Source: Deltaproteobacteria bacterium (GTDB taxonomy: Bacteria; Desulfobacterota; GWC2-55-46). From it: 64,000 bases of DNA. Location: contig JAIOIE010000021.1 in assembly GCA_019912665.1 (NCBI GenBank), positions 385,679 to 449,678 of the forward strand, in the 5' to 3' direction. Of this stretch, positions 9,395 through 18,440 are shown in pieces. Numbering within the stretch: the stretch's first letter is position 1; each line of letters opens with the position of its first letter. The notes under the pieces are model-generated. The model was not told where the DNA came from, ran no database searches, and was given only the letters and a program-made list of their open reading frames with translations. The translations under genes were made by a program, and so were the position numbers.

Positions 9395-9819
9395 AGATCC
9401 TATTCCTATGCACGGGGAACTCGTGCAGGAGCCAGATGGCCGAGGGATGGGCGCGCCACTTCTGGGCCGAGAGGGTCGAGGCCGAATCCGCTGGCACGAA
9501 GCCCAAGGGGCTTGACCCGCTCGCAATCGAGGCCATGCTGGAGGCCGGCGTGGACATAAGCGGCCAGGCCTCGAAGGGTATTGATTCCTTGAAGTCCAGG
9601 CGTTTCGACCTCGTGATAACTGTTTGCTCGGATGCTGACGAGAACTGCCCCCTTTTCCCCGGAGCCCCGCGTGTGATCCATGCAGGGTTCGACGACCCGC
9701 CAAGGCTCGCCAGGAGCGCACGGAGCCGCGAGGAGGCCCTTTCGCATTACCGGAGGGTCAGGGACGAGATACGAGACTTCGTAAAGAAACTTCCGGACAT
9801 ACTGCAAAAGGATTCGTAA
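9370..9819 (+). CDS. arsC: Arsenate reductase, thioredoxin-coupled type
   Basis: Reduces arsenate to arsenite in the cytoplasm. The 149-residue protein has the low-molecular-weight phosphatase fold with the CX5R loop C14-TGNSC-R20 and the redox pair C86-x6-C93, the same spacing as C82 and C89 in the well-known staphylococcal enzyme. It therefore recycles through thioredoxin, not glutaredoxin. The start is TTG at 9370 with a GGAGGAG site just upstream inside arsR. The stop overlaps the acr3 start (TAATG). Confidence 0.93.
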   Translation: MQDSGEKIKILFLCTGNSCRSQMAEGWARHFWAERVEAESAGTKPKGLDPLAIEAMLEAGVDISGQASKGIDSLKSRRFDLVITVCSDADENCPLFPGAPRVIHAGFDDPPRLARSARSREEALSHYRRVRDEIRDFVKKLPDILQKDS

Positions 9820-10886
9820 TGACAGCAAGGCTTTCTTTCATAGACAGGTTCCTTACCCTCTGGGTGTTTCTGGCCATGGCCGGGGGCGTCCTCGCGGGCT
9901 GGGCTTTTCCTCCGCTTTCAGCGGCAATAGATTCGCTCGGTAGCGGCACGACCAATATACCAATAGCTGTAGGACTCATACTCATGATGTACCCGCCGCT
10001 TGCGAAGGTCCGCTACGAGGAGCTCGGAAAAGTCTTCAGGGACGGGAAAATCCTCGCCGTATCGCTTATACAGAACTGGCTTATCGGCCCGGCGCTCATG
10101 TTCGGCCTGGCGATATTCTTCCTCGGAAACCACCCGGGCTACATGGCTGGCCTCATACTCGTGGGGCTTGCGCGCTGCATCGCAATGGTCATAGTCTGGA
10201 ACAACCTCGCCGGAGGGGATTCGGAATACGCGGCGGGCATAGTGGCCGTGAACAGCCTATTCCAGATATTCTTCTACAGCATCTACGCCTGGTTCTTCAT
10301 AACGCTCCTTCCTCCGCTTTTGGGCGCGGAAGGCGCGGTCGTCAGCATAGGCATACCGGAGATAGCGAAGAGCGTCCTTATATACCTAGGCATACCGTTC
10401 TTCTCGGGGATGGCTACCAGGCTCGTCCTCGTACGGCTCAAAGGGAGGGACTGGTACGAGGGCTCGTTCATCCCTAAGATAAGCCCCATTACCCTTGCGG
10501 CCCTCCTCCTTACCATTGTCGTCATGTTCAGCCTGAAGGGCGGGGAGGTGATGAGGATCCCGCTAGACGCCGCGCTCATAGCCCTGCCGCTCCTCGTCTA
10601 TTTCCTGGTCATGTTCCTCGTAAGCTTCTGGATGGGAAGGCTGGTCAAAGCGGATTACGCCAAGACCGCAACAGTCGCGTTTACCGCCGCCTCGAATAAT
10701 TTCGAGCTGGCCATAGCCGTTGCGATCGCCACCTTCGGCATACATTCGCAGGCGGCGTTCGCAGCTGTAATCGGCCCGCTCGTGGAAGTGCCGGTAATGA
10801 TGGCCCTTGTGAATGTGTCAGTGTATTTCAGAAAACGGGTCTTCGGGACGGAAGCTTCAGAGCTTCGGCTAAGGAGCAACTCCTGA
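9819..10886 (+). CDS. acr3: Arsenite efflux permease, ACR3 family
   Basis: Integral membrane transporter of 355 residues with about ten hydrophobic helices that exports arsenite made by ArsC. The family signature with its essential cysteine, [13 protein letters not shown], lies near residues 112-124, and [20 protein letters not shown] marks the other conserved helix. It is the ACR3 (BASS-related) type and not ArsB. Translation is coupled to arsC by the TAATG overlap. It faces phoB tail to tail with only 38 bases between them. Confidence 0.95.
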   Translation: MTARLSFIDRFLTLWVFLAMAGGVLAGWAFPPLSAAIDSLGSGTTNIPIAVGLILMMYPPLAKVRYEELGKVFRDGKILAVSLIQNWLIGPALMFGLAIFFLGNHPGYMAGLILVGLARCIAMVIVWNNLAGGDSEYAAGIVAVNSLFQIFFYSIYAWFFITLLPPLLGAEGAVVSIGIPEIAKSVLIYLGIPFFSGMATRLVLVRLKGRDWYEGSFIPKISPITLAALLLTIVVMFSLKGGEVMRIPLDAALIALPLLVYFLVMFLVSFWMGRLVKADYAKTATVAFTAASNNFELAIAVAIATFGIHSQAAFAAVIGPLVEVPVMMALVNVSVYFRKRVFGTEASELRLRSNS

Positions 10887-10924
10887 CATGCACGGCATTC
10901 ATACCAAGCCGACTTTTTAATGAC

Positions 10925-11605
10925 CTACTCGCCTCCGATGAACCTGTAACCAGATCCTCTTACGGTCTCGATAAGCCCGGCATACGCCCCGAGCTTAATC
11001 CTGAGCTTCCTTATGTGCGTGTCTATGGTCCGTGAGCCGGCGGTCATATCATCTCCTCCCATGCGCCTGAGGAGCGTTTCCCTGCCTAGCACCCTGCCCC
11101 TGGAATCAACGAGGGCCAGCAGGAGCCTGAACTCGGCTGTGGTCAGGTCGAGTCTTCTTCCGTCCGCGAACGCGGCGAACCTTTCGGTGTCTATTGAGAG
11201 CGGCCCGGCGCCCAGCACCTTCGGCGCGCCGCCCCGCCCCTTTCCCATCACCGCCTTTATTCTCAGGAGAAGCTCCCTCGGGCTAAAAGGCTTAACGATG
11301 TAATCGTCCGCGCCCAGCTCAAGACCCAGCACCCTGTCTATCTCCTCTCCCTTTGCCGTGAGCATGATGACCGGAATGCCTTTTGTGTCCTGGTCGGCCT
11401 TCAGCCGCTTAAGGACCTCGTTCCCGTCCATGTTCGGTAGCATCACATCAAGCAGTATCAGGTCAGGCAGGGATTTTTTCGCAAGCTCCAGGGCTTCGGG
11501 CCCGTCCTCCGCCTCCAGGAAGCCGTATCCCGAGTTGGAAAGGTTATACCTCAGGAGCTTCAGGATATCGGTTTCGTCGTCTATCGCAAGCACGGTCTGT
11601 CTCAT
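10925..11605 (-). CDS. phoB: Phosphate regulon response regulator, PhoB-like
   Basis: OmpR-family regulator of 226 residues: a receiver with acidic DDE at 9-11, phospho-acceptor D53 (LLDVMLP) and KPF, then a winged-helix domain ending DTHIRKLRIKLG and VRGSGYRF. The PhoB assignment rests on its place at the end of the pst-phoU genes and on a Pho box in its own promoter. No ribosome site is visible. The predicted -10 box ends seven bases before the ATG, so the mRNA is probably leaderless. No PhoR kinase gene lies next to it in this window. Confidence 0.87.
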   Translation of the reverse strand: MRQTVLAIDDETDILKLLRYNLSNSGYGFLEAEDGPEALELAKKSLPDLILLDVMLPNMDGNEVLKRLKADQDTKGIPVIMLTAKGEEIDRVLGLELGADDYIVKPFSPRELLLRIKAVMGKGRGGAPKVLGAGPLSIDTERFAAFADGRRLDLTTAEFRLLLALVDSRGRVLGRETLLRRMGGDDMTAGSRTIDTHIRKLRIKLGAYAGLIETVRGSGYRFIGGE

Positions 11606-11612
11606 GTGTAGA

Positions 11613-11645
11613 ATTCTATTCTGTCATTGTTAAGGCAATGTTACG
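11613..11645 (-). promoter_or_regulatory. phoB promoter with Pho box
   Basis: Minus strand: two seven-base half-sites CGTAACA (11645-11639) and CTTAACA (11634-11628), 11 bases apart, then nine bases and the -10 box TAGAAT (11618-11613). The 11-base period and placement in the -35 region are those of PhoB-activated promoters. The same geometry recurs at 18194-18237. Confidence 0.65.
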
Positions 11646-11663
11646 GGGACGTTGAGATCTCAT

Positions 11664-11698
11664 AAAAAAGCCGTCCCGTCATGAGGCGGCATTTTTTC
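11664..11698. terminator. Bidirectional hairpin terminator between phoU and phoB
   Basis: AAAAAA-GCCG...CGGC-ATTTTTT: a GC stem with A runs on one side and T runs on the other, working in either direction. It separates the pst-phoU transcript from phoB, which has its own promoter. Confidence 0.7.
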
Positions 11699-11825
11699 GT
11701 GCGGCTATTTTTCGGGGTTTTACCACTTCCATACGGCTCTCTCTTCGCAGGCTGTCCGGTTCACCCAGCGACCATATACAGACAGGTGGCACACCCACAT
11801 CGGCAAGCAAATACGCCGGACCAAC

Positions 11826-12491
11826 TCAATACTTAGACGTGTTCATCTCTTCCATCCTGCCGGTCGCAATGTAGACCACCCTTTCGGCGATGTTCGTCAC
11901 TCTATCTGCTATCCTTTCGATGTTGTGAGAGGCCCATATGAGGAAGGTAGCGTCCTTTATGAGAGCCGGGTTCTGGACCATGAGTAGTATAAGCTCGTTG
12001 TATATGTCGTCATAAAGCGCGTCCACTTCGTCGTCCTCGCCGCAGATGTCTCTCGCGGCTTCTATGTCCCTATCCCTGAACGCTTCCATGCACCTACATA
12101 GCATGGTCCGCGCCTTTTCGGCCATTCTGGGCATGTCCGTCAGGGGCTTCGCAAGGGGGGACTCCCCGATGGAGACGCTTATCTTGGCTATGCCTTCGGC
12201 GTGGTCTCCTATCCTCTCGAGATCGGTTATGATGTTCAGCATGGAAAAGAGCAGGCGCAGGTCTATTGCAGTCGGCTGCTGCGTGGCAATGAGCCTGACA
12301 CACTTCTCCTCTATGTCGAAACGCTTCCTGTTAACCAGGACGTCATCCCTGATCACTTGTCTGGACTTTTCCAGGTCCCTGTCCTTCAGGCCCTCCATCG
12401 CCGCCTTTAATGCGGCGCCGGCCATCTCCGACATCTCTTGGAGCTCCCTCTGCACCTCGTTCAGCGCCCTGTGAAAGGCTTCCCGCGTCAT
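11826..12491 (-). CDS. phoU: Phosphate transport regulator PhoU
   Basis: Cytoplasmic helical-bundle protein of 221 residues that couples the Pst transporter to PhoR/PhoB signalling. Both PhoU repeats are visible, each with the metal-binding E/D-rich motif: NIITDLERIGDHAEGIA near residue 85 and ASHNIERIADRVTNIAE near 190. The ATG at 12491 is chosen because of a GGAGAAGGGG site upstream; a TTG two codons earlier is less likely. It follows pstB by 31 bases. Confidence 0.95.
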   Translation of the reverse strand: MTREAFHRALNEVQRELQEMSEMAGAALKAAMEGLKDRDLEKSRQVIRDDVLVNRKRFDIEEKCVRLIATQQPTAIDLRLLFSMLNIITDLERIGDHAEGIAKISVSIGESPLAKPLTDMPRMAEKARTMLCRCMEAFRDRDIEAARDICGEDDEVDALYDDIYNELILLMVQNPALIKDATFLIWASHNIERIADRVTNIAERVVYIATGRMEEMNTSKY

Positions 12492-12522
12492 ACGCAACCC
12501 CTTCTCCGAAATTTAATTTTTA

Positions 12523-13281
12523 TCAACCGAACCTTCCGGTTATGTAGTCCTCTGTAACCTTGTTCGCCGGGTTTGTGAATATCTTCTGGGTAAGGTCGAA
12601 CTCGACTAGCTCACCAAGCATGAAAAAACCCGTGTAGTCGGATATCCTCGCGGCCTGCTGCATGTTGTGCGTGACTATGATGACGGTATAGTCCTTCTTA
12701 AGCTCGGCTATGAGGTCCTCGACCTTCGCCGTGGCGATTGGGTCGAGGGCGGAGCACGGCTCGTCGAAGAGGATCACGCGCGGCTCCGTGGCGATGGCTC
12801 TCGCGATGCAGAGCCGCTGCTGTTGGCCTCCGGAAAGAGCCAGGGCGTTGGAGCCCAGCCGGTCCTTGACCTCGCCCCAGAGCGCGGCCTTCGTAAGGCT
12901 TGACTCCACGACGCGGTCCAGCTCGCTCTTTTTGTTTACGCCTTGGATCCTCAGGCCGTAGGCGACATTTTCATAAACCGACTTGGGGAACGGGTTCGGC
13001 TTCTGGAAGACCATCCCTATCTGCCTCCTTATCCCGGTTACGTCCACCGACCTGTCGTATACGTTAGTGCCCCCGTACATTATCTCGCCCCTGACGGAGA
13101 ACTTGGGCACAAGGTCGTTCATCCTGTTGAAACACCTTATGAAAGTTGACTTGCCGCAACCTGAAGGGCCTATGATGGCGGTCACGGCCTTTCCGGGTAT
13201 GTCGAGGTTTATGTCCTTGAGCGCCTCTTTCCCGTCGTAATACGCCCACAGCCCGCGGACTTTGAAAACTGGCTCTGTCAT
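12523..13281 (-). CDS. pstB: Phosphate ABC transporter ATP-binding protein
   Basis: ATPase of the high-affinity phosphate importer (252 residues). Walker [10 protein letters not shown] near 38-46, the phosphate-specific RCFNRMNDL just after it, the ABC signature LSGGQQQR near 149, and Walker [14 protein letters not shown] near 168. It starts four bases after the pstA stop. Length and motifs are those of PstB. Confidence 0.97.
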   Translation of the reverse strand: MTEPVFKVRGLWAYYDGKEALKDINLDIPGKAVTAIIGPSGCGKSTFIRCFNRMNDLVPKFSVRGEIMYGGTNVYDRSVDVTGIRRQIGMVFQKPNPFPKSVYENVAYGLRIQGVNKKSELDRVVESSLTKAALWGEVKDRLGSNALALSGGQQQRLCIARAIATEPRVILFDEPCSALDPIATAKVEDLIAELKKDYTVIIVTHNMQQAARISDYTGFFMLGELVEFDLTQKIFTNPANKVTEDYITGRFG

Positions 13282-13285
13282 GGTC

Positions 13286-14182
13286 TCACCATCTAATTTT
13301 TTTCTGATACCTGTGCCTGAGCCAGACGGCTATCCCGTTCATCACGAATGTCAGCACGAGGAGTATGATTATGCCGGCGGAGGCGTTCTCGAAGAACCCC
13401 TTCTGTGGCCTGGAGACCCAGTTGAATATCTGTATGGGCAGCACCGTGAACGGGTCGAAAAGCCCCCTGGCGCTCAAGAACGGGAACTCCGTCGATACCG
13501 GGCTTGATGGCAGAAAGGCCACATAGGTCAGGGCCCCTATGGTTATGAGCGGCGCTGTCTCGCCCACCGCCCTCGAAAGCGCGAGTATGGTCCCGGTGAG
13601 TATGCCGGGCATGGCCGCCGGCAGAACCTGCAAGCGCACCGTCTGCCAGCGGGTCGCCCCGAGGGCGTAAGCGGCCTCCCTTATCGAAAACGGTATCGCC
13701 TTCAGGGCCTCCCTAGTGGCGATTATGATTATCGGCAGGACGAGGGCCGCGAGGGTGAGCGCGCCTGAAAGGACGCTCCTGTCCAGCGCGAGTGCCCTGA
13801 CAAAAAGGCCGAGGCCGAGGAGACCATAGATTATCGAAGGGACCCCCGCGAGATTGGCTATGTTTATTTCGATAAAATCCGAGAGCCTGCTCTTTCCCGC
13901 GTATTCCTCGAGATAGATGCCGGCCATGACCCCGAGGGGGAAAGCGATGACGAGCGTGGTCGCGAGTATCCAGACCGAGCCCACCCATGCCGAGAGAATC
14001 CCGGCCTCGGCCGGCCTCCTCGACGGGTATGAGGTCAAGAATTGCCAGGAGAGCCTCCCGAACCCGTCGATGACCACATCCGCGATGAGTATCGCCAGCA
14101 CAAGCAGCCCGAACAGGGTGGCGGCGAGACCGAGCACGCCGTAGGCCCTGTCGATGAATTTATTAGCGGCGGAGCTTTTCAT
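13286..14182 (-). CDS. pstA: Phosphate ABC transporter permease PstA
   Basis: Inner-membrane permease of 298 residues with about six transmembrane helices. The EAA loop region is [25 protein letters not shown], followed by [21 protein letters not shown], both characteristic of PstA. It pairs with PstC. The gene begins 16 bases after pstC ends. Confidence 0.95.
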   Translation of the reverse strand: MKSSAANKFIDRAYGVLGLAATLFGLLVLAILIADVVIDGFGRLSWQFLTSYPSRRPAEAGILSAWVGSVWILATTLVIAFPLGVMAGIYLEEYAGKSRLSDFIEINIANLAGVPSIIYGLLGLGLFVRALALDRSVLSGALTLAALVLPIIIIATREALKAIPFSIREAAYALGATRWQTVRLQVLPAAMPGILTGTILALSRAVGETAPLITIGALTYVAFLPSSPVSTEFPFLSARGLFDPFTVLPIQIFNWVSRPQKGFFENASAGIIILLVLTFVMNGIAVWLRHRYQKKIRW

Positions 14183-14198
14183 TGCCTGTCGGTCCCTT

Positions 14199-15083
14199 CT
14201 ATTCGTATTTCTCCCTGAATTTGTTCTTCAGCCAGTTGCTTGCGACGTTCAGGATGAACGTGGCCACGAAGAGGGTCATGCCAGCGGCGAAAATGGTGCT
14301 GTACTCTATAGTGCCGGTAGGCGTATCCCCGAGACTGACCTGGACGATATACGCCGTCACGGTCTCCATCGGCACCAGCGGATTGAGCGTGAGCCTCGGC
14401 TGCTGGCCAGCGGCTATGGCCACGATCATGGTCTCTCCGACGGCCCTCGAGATGCCGAGTATGAATGACGCGGCGATGCCGGAAAAAGCGCCCGGCACCA
14501 CGACCCTGTAGGCCACCTGGAACCTGGTCGAACCCATGGCAAACGCGCCTTCGCGGAGCCCCATAGGCACGGCGCGCAGGGCATCCTCGCTCAGGGACGA
14601 TATGATCGGTATGATCATGATGCCCATCACTATGCCGGGGCTAAGAGCGTTAAACCCCGCAAGGCCCGGGATCACCTTCTGCAGGAGCGGAGTCACGAAA
14701 AGGAGCGCAAAATAGCCGTAGACCACGGTTGGCACCGCCGCGAGCACCTCAAGGGCCGGCTTGACCGCGGACCTCAGCCTCTCGGGGGCGTATTCGCTCA
14801 GGTATACCGCGCTCACAAGCCCGAAAGGCAGCGCCACAAGTATAGCTATGGCCGTGGTCAGGAGTGTGCCCGCAAAAAGTGGCAGTATGCCGAAGTGCTT
14901 CTCGGCGAAAAGCGGCGTCCATTGGGTGCCGGTAAAGAACTCCAGTATCGAGACTTCCCTGAAAAAATTGTAGGTCTCGAATATTAGGACCAGGACTATG
15001 CCTGCGGTTATGAGGACGGAGAAGAGGGCGCTAAGGAACAGCGCCCTCTCTATCAGCACCTCTTTTATGCGGTTCAGCTTCAA
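14199..15083 (-). CDS. pstC: Phosphate ABC transporter permease PstC
   Basis: Second permease of the phosphate importer, 294 residues, about six helices. The EAA loop is [23 protein letters not shown] and the conserved [11 protein letters not shown] follows. The start codon is TTG at 15083 with a GGAG about 11 bases upstream. It follows pstS by 21 bases. Confidence 0.95.
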   Translation of the reverse strand: MKLNRIKEVLIERALFLSALFSVLITAGIVLVLIFETYNFFREVSILEFFTGTQWTPLFAEKHFGILPLFAGTLLTTAIAILVALPFGLVSAVYLSEYAPERLRSAVKPALEVLAAVPTVVYGYFALLFVTPLLQKVIPGLAGFNALSPGIVMGIMIIPIISSLSEDALRAVPMGLREGAFAMGSTRFQVAYRVVVPGAFSGIAASFILGISRAVGETMIVAIAAGQQPRLTLNPLVPMETVTAYIVQVSLGDTPTGTIEYSTIFAAGMTLFVATFILNVASNWLKNKFREKYE

Positions 15084-15104
15084 TTCAATGCAACTCCGTC
15101 TTCC

Positions 15105-16103
15105 TTATTTTTTCAGGATGTCTTCTATCTTCACACCGACCTGTGCGCCTTTGCCGCCGAATACCGAACCGAGCATCGGCTTCTCGAACCTTTTAAGCGC
15201 GAGCTCATACGCCTTTGCCGGCAGCGCGATATAGCCCACTTCCTTCGAAAGCTCGGCGCCTTTTTTCATGTAGAAGGTCACGAAACGCTTGACCTCTGGC
15301 TTCTTCGCCGATTCCTTGCTCACGTAGATGAAGATCGGCCTCGCCAGGGGCTGGTATGTGCTCTCAAGAACATTCTCGTAGGTGGGGAGGATTGGGCCCT
15401 TGCCGTTAGAGTCGTTCTCGTCGTCTATGGCCACGAGCTTGAGTTTGTCTGCGTTGTGCTCGTAGTAGGCCACCCCGAAAAAGCCGAGCGCGAGCGGGTC
15501 GGTCGCTATGCCCTGCACCAGTACGTTATCGTCCTCGCTCGCGGTGAAGTCCCCGCGGCTCGACTGCGACTTTCCGACTATCGCCTCGGTAAAGTAGTCG
15601 AATGTGCCCGAATCGACGCCCGGGCCGTAAAGGCGGATCTCCTTGTCAGGCCAGTTCGGGCGCACCTGGCTCCATCTCGTGACCTTTCCCTGGGCCGCAG
15701 GCTCCCATATCTTCTTAAGCTCGGCCGGTGTCATGTAGTCGACCCAATCGTTCTTCGGATTGACCATAACGGCCAGACCGTCGTAGGCAACGGGAAGCTC
15801 TATGTACTCTATGCCGTTCTTCTTGCAGAGCTCGACCTCGGAGGGCTTTATGGGCCTCGACGCGTCGCTTATGTCGGTCTCGCCGGCGCAGAACTTCTTG
15901 AAGCCCCCGCCTGTGCCCGATATCCCGACGGTCACCCTTACCGCGCCCTTTTCTACTTTCTGGAACTCCTCGGCGACCGCCTCGGTTATCGGGTAGACCG
16001 TCGACGATCCGTCTACCTTGATCGTCGAGGCCGCGTTGCCTGCCGTGGCTGTGGATATCAATATCGCCGACATCAAAAAAACCGCCATCTTCATTCTTTT
16101 CAT
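15105..16103 (-). CDS. pstS: Periplasmic phosphate-binding protein
   Basis: Phosphate receptor of the Pst importer (332 residues). A signal peptide covers residues 1-24 (ending TATAGNAAS). The mature protein starts with the phosphate loop [14 protein letters not shown] and also has [25 protein letters not shown], and [18 protein letters not shown] for the second lobe. The ATG at 16103 follows GGAGAAA. As first gene of pstSCAB-phoU it should be the most abundant product. Confidence 0.96.
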   Translation of the reverse strand: MKRMKMAVFLMSAILISTATAGNAASTIKVDGSSTVYPITEAVAEEFQKVEKGAVRVTVGISGTGGGFKKFCAGETDISDASRPIKPSEVELCKKNGIEYIELPVAYDGLAVMVNPKNDWVDYMTPAELKKIWEPAAQGKVTRWSQVRPNWPDKEIRLYGPGVDSGTFDYFTEAIVGKSQSSRGDFTASEDDNVLVQGIATDPLALGFFGVAYYEHNADKLKLVAIDDENDSNGKGPILPTYENVLESTYQPLARPIFIYVSKESAKKPEVKRFVTFYMKKGAELSKEVGYIALPAKAYELALKRFEKPMLGSVFGGKGAQVGVKIEDILKK

Positions 16104-16157
16104 GACTTTCTCCGTTCTCTTTTTTGTCTTTGTATATTTTATTAACAGTTCTTTTTA

Positions 16158-16186
16158 CTTATTTGCGCCAAATTGGCGTAAATAAG
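16158..16186. promoter_or_regulatory. Long palindrome upstream of pstS
   Basis: Arms CTTATTTGCGCCAA and TTGGCGTAAATAAG match at 13 of 14 positions around a single central A. It lies 55-83 bases upstream of the pstS ATG, after the porin terminator, so an operator role is more likely than termination. Its right arm contains ATTTACG (minus strand), which with TCTAACG (16194-16188) gives a possible degenerate Pho half-site pair 11 bases apart. The binding protein is unknown. Confidence 0.55.
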
Positions 16187-16190
16187 CCGT

Positions 16191-16226
16191 TAGACAAGAA
16201 GGGCGGGAGGGTGGACGCTCCCGCCC
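16191..16226 (-). terminator. Terminator of the porin gene
   Basis: Minus strand hairpin GGGCGGGAG-N8-CTCCCGCCC (nine perfect GC-rich pairs) followed by TTCTTGTCT. Confidence 0.7.
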
Positions 16227-16298
16227 TGCCGGATGAAGAGCCCGCTGCTTACGCGGGTATTTACAGGGTGTCTGCGGCCCTGTAAACGCTTTAATTTT

Positions 16299-17486
16299 TT
16301 AGAAGTACATCTGCGCCTGCACCTGGAAGAGGTCCTTGGAATCGGCGTTCGTAAGCTTGCCGCTCGCGTTCTTGTCGAACTCGTGGCGCACCCAGTTCGC
16401 CCCCACCTTGAGGCTGTGCCCCTTCCCGTACCAGTTGACGCCTAAGGTCGTTATCTTCTCCTCCTTGTCCGCGGCGTTCGAGTCCTGGTCGTAGACCTCG
16501 TACCTGGCCACGGGCTCGATGTTCGGGCCGTCTATGAAGTAGCCTGCCTGCGCGTACCAGCCCCTGGGCTTGGTGGCGCCGACCGCCGGGTCGGACGAGT
16601 CGACCTCCCAGGCGTTATACTCGAACTGGGCGGTAAGCCCGTTCAGGTGCCCTGAGATATCGAAGCCCAGGAGGGTTCTGTCCTCCTCGAACCCGTTTTC
16701 CTTGTATTCTATGCCGTCCTGGTTGACGATGTTCGCGCCGAGGGTAAGGTGCTGCCCCTTGCCGAGGTGGGCATCGCTCTTGGACTTCTCGACCCATCCT
16801 GGTGGGGAGAGCTCGACCCTTGCCGCGTAGAGCGGGGCCGCCTTGAATACCGTCCTGCCGGTCTGTACCGCCTCCCCATTCTGCCATCCGTCGGCCACGG
16901 CCACCTCATAGGCGAAGATGCCCTCGACTAGCTTTCCCGATGCCGCGAGCTTCGGCTGGTAGTAGGCGTCGGTCTTACCGAATACCTTCTTTGCGGCCTC
17001 TGTGGAGACCGGCCTTTCTATGACGAGCTGCTTGGACGAAGAAACAAGCGATACCCTTGAAAACGGGAGCTTCTCCTTACCGGCAGTCAGGGTGAGGGCG
17101 TCATCGGCATTCCATTTGAGGTAAGCGTACTGTATGCCGACCTCGTTGGAGTTTCCGGCCTTGTCCCACTTGTCTGCGGTGAGGGTGACATTGTAGGTCA
17201 GGGTCTTCGCGAGGAGGCTTCCGCCGAGCTCAAGCCGCACCCTTCTCAGGTACAGGTCGCTCTGCGACGCGTACGAGCTTCCGTCCTTTGATTTTATGGT
17301 GTCGCCGAAGTCGAGCCTGGGCTGGAGCCTGAGCCTAATGGTCATGTCGGACTCGTTCTGTGATAACTTCACGCCCTTTGTCTCGTCGCCGAACACAAAA
17401 CCTGCGTGGGCCGGGGCCGCGGAGCCTGATACCATACAGGCGCCGAGAGTTGCGAAAGCGAGTGCCAGGATGAGTTTCCTCTTCAT
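16299..17486 (-). CDS. Phosphate-type outer membrane porin (OprO/OprP-like)
   Basis: A 395-residue protein with signal peptide (cleavage near AHAGF, residue 29) and alternating polar/hydrophobic strands throughout, ending in the aromatic residue F typical of outer-membrane barrels (VQAQMYF). The early segment RLRLQPRLDFGDTIK and RRVRLELGGSLLAKTLTYNVTLTADKW resembles the phosphate/pyrophosphate-selective porin family. Its place directly upstream of pstS supports phosphate uptake across the outer membrane. Substrate specificity is inferred from context. A GGAGG site precedes the ATG at 17486. Confidence 0.82.
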   Translation of the reverse strand: MKRKLILALAFATLGACMVSGSAAPAHAGFVFGDETKGVKLSQNESDMTIRLRLQPRLDFGDTIKSKDGSSYASQSDLYLRRVRLELGGSLLAKTLTYNVTLTADKWDKAGNSNEVGIQYAYLKWNADDALTLTAGKEKLPFSRVSLVSSSKQLVIERPVSTEAAKKVFGKTDAYYQPKLAASGKLVEGIFAYEVAVADGWQNGEAVQTGRTVFKAAPLYAARVELSPPGWVEKSKSDAHLGKGQHLTLGANIVNQDGIEYKENGFEEDRTLLGFDISGHLNGLTAQFEYNAWEVDSSDPAVGATKPRGWYAQAGYFIDGPNIEPVARYEVYDQDSNAADKEEKITTLGVNWYGKGHSLKVGANWVRHEFDKNASGKLTNADSKDLFQVQAQMYF

Positions 17487-17528
17487 CTGTTTGTACGTCC
17501 TCCTTTTAGTATGTCCACTCGGGACTTG

Positions 17529-17714
17529 TTAAGCTATCCTCTTTACGCATTCTTTCCTTCTGCCCGACCTGAGCACATGGCTCACGAGCATCGGGCAGCG
17601 GTAGTGGTCTTCGGTGCTGCACCAGGCCTTCTCCTCTTCGATTGAGGGCACCATCATGGTTATTGACGCGCCGCACATGGCCACCCTCCCCTTTTCCAGA
17701 TACGGACATTCCAT
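17529..17714 (-). CDS. Small Cys/His-motif protein, copy A
   Basis: A 61-residue protein with four ordered cysteines and a His: C3, C14, C32, C40, with H36 between the last two. The core reads C-x-A-S-I-x2-M-V-P-S-I, then C-x4-H-x2-C-P. The same core with identical spacing occurs in the 59-residue protein at 20670-20849. No signal peptide. The pattern suggests binding of zinc or an iron-sulfur cluster, but I cannot name the function. It begins 18 bases after the receiver gene with a GAGGAG site, so the two are probably co-transcribed under the Pho box upstream of the receiver. Confidence 0.8.
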   Translation of the reverse strand: MECPYLEKGRVAMCGASITMMVPSIEEEKAWCSTEDHYRCPMLVSHVLRSGRRKECVKRIA

Positions 17715-17732
17715 CTCTTTTTCTCCTCGTTT

Positions 17733-18164
17733 TTAAAAAGAGTATAGACGGCCATTGTCAAGGGAGTGTGACGGGAGTGTTATAGTTCCGTTTCCTGGCC
17801 CTCCCTTAAGCAGGCGCTCCACCCTGGTGAAAAGCTCCTCGAGGCCGAATGGCTTGGTCATGTAATCGTCTGCGCCCGTCTCCAAGCCCTTTGCCATGTC
17901 TCCGGGCAGGCCCTTGGCCGTCAAGATGAGCACACGGACCCCGGCCCTTTCCTTTTTGATGCGCCTGCAGAGCTCCCACCCGTCGATGCCGGGAAGCATG
18001 AGATCCAGTATCACCAGCTCCGGCGAGAACGACCTTGCGAGGATTAACCCTTCGCTTCCGTCGAGAGCGCCGCGAGTCGTGTAGCCCTTTCGTGTGAGGT
18101 TAAAGTCCACGAGGTCCAGAAGATCCAGCTCGTCCTCGATTATCAGTATCCTTTCCTTTCCCAT
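17733..18164 (-). CDS. Receiver-only response regulator
   Basis: CheY-like protein of 143 residues: acidic pocket EDE at 10-12, phospho-acceptor D54 (VILDLMLPG), a conserved T in LILTAKG and KPF near residue 106. It is closest in style to the PhoB receiver, but no DNA-binding domain follows. After the receiver there is only a tail of about 20 residues (GNGTITLPSHSLDNGRLYSF), and the next bases encode the small cysteine protein in another frame, so this does not look like a frameshifted regulator. The promoter carries three Pho half-sites, hence probably PhoB-controlled. Output partner unknown. Confidence 0.85.
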   Translation of the reverse strand: MGKERILIIEDELDLLDLVDFNLTRKGYTTRGALDGSEGLILARSFSPELVILDLMLPGIDGWELCRRIKKERAGVRVLILTAKGLPGDMAKGLETGADDYMTKPFGLEELFTRVERLLKGGPGNGTITLPSHSLDNGRLYSF

Positions 18165-18193
18165 CCTTTCTCCTTTTTTCGCTTTTTTCTTTT

Positions 18194-18237
18194 ATTATGG
18201 AGAAGTCAGGTAAAGCCTGGGTTACGGGCGCGTTAAG
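18194..18237 (-). promoter_or_regulatory. Promoter with triple Pho half-site
   Basis: Minus strand: CTTAACG (18237-18231), CGTAACC (18226-18220), CTTTACC (18215-18209), each exactly 11 bases from the next. After nine bases comes the -10 box CATAAT (18199-18194). The spacing from last half-site to -10 is the same as at phoB. Confidence 0.65.
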
Positions 18238-18337
18238 GTTTTGCGATCAGGAGAAAAAATGAGGGATCATTGCGAGGGAGGCGGAGCGGGAGATGGGTCT
18301 CCGAATCCGGCAGTGTGGAACGCCGCCGTCCGGCTTG

Positions 18338-18373
18338 AAAAAAAAGCCCGGCGGTTTTGCCGCCGGGCTTTTT
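18338..18373. terminator. Strong bidirectional terminator
   Basis: A run of A, stem GCCCGGCGG, loop TTTTG, stem CCGCCGGGC, then TTTTT. Nine perfect pairs. It lies between the cytochrome gene and the receiver promoter. Confidence 0.85.
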
Positions 18374-18399
18374 CGCTTCCAGTCGATGGATTTTTCTTA

Positions 18400-18439
18400 G
18401 GCAACTTCTAAAAATTCGAAATTTTTAGAGATTGCTGCC
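18400..18439. repeat. Dispersed repeat family B, copy 1 (shortest)
   Basis: Only the two termini are present, fused into one hairpin: GCAACTTCTAAAAATT-CGA-AATTTTTAGAGATTGC. Its right end lies next to the TAA of the cytochrome gene (18443-18441), and the structure could act as that gene's terminator. Confidence 0.7.
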
Positions 18440-18440
18440 C

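Noticed and set aside
16177-16194. A clear Pho box for pstS
   Set aside because: Two weak half-sites 11 bases apart are visible, but no -10 box lies nine bases downstream, so I list it only as possible within the palindrome entry.
17733-18164. Receiver gene as a frameshifted OmpR-type regulator
   Set aside because: No winged-helix sequence is found in any frame downstream. The next bases encode an independent small protein with its own ribosome site.
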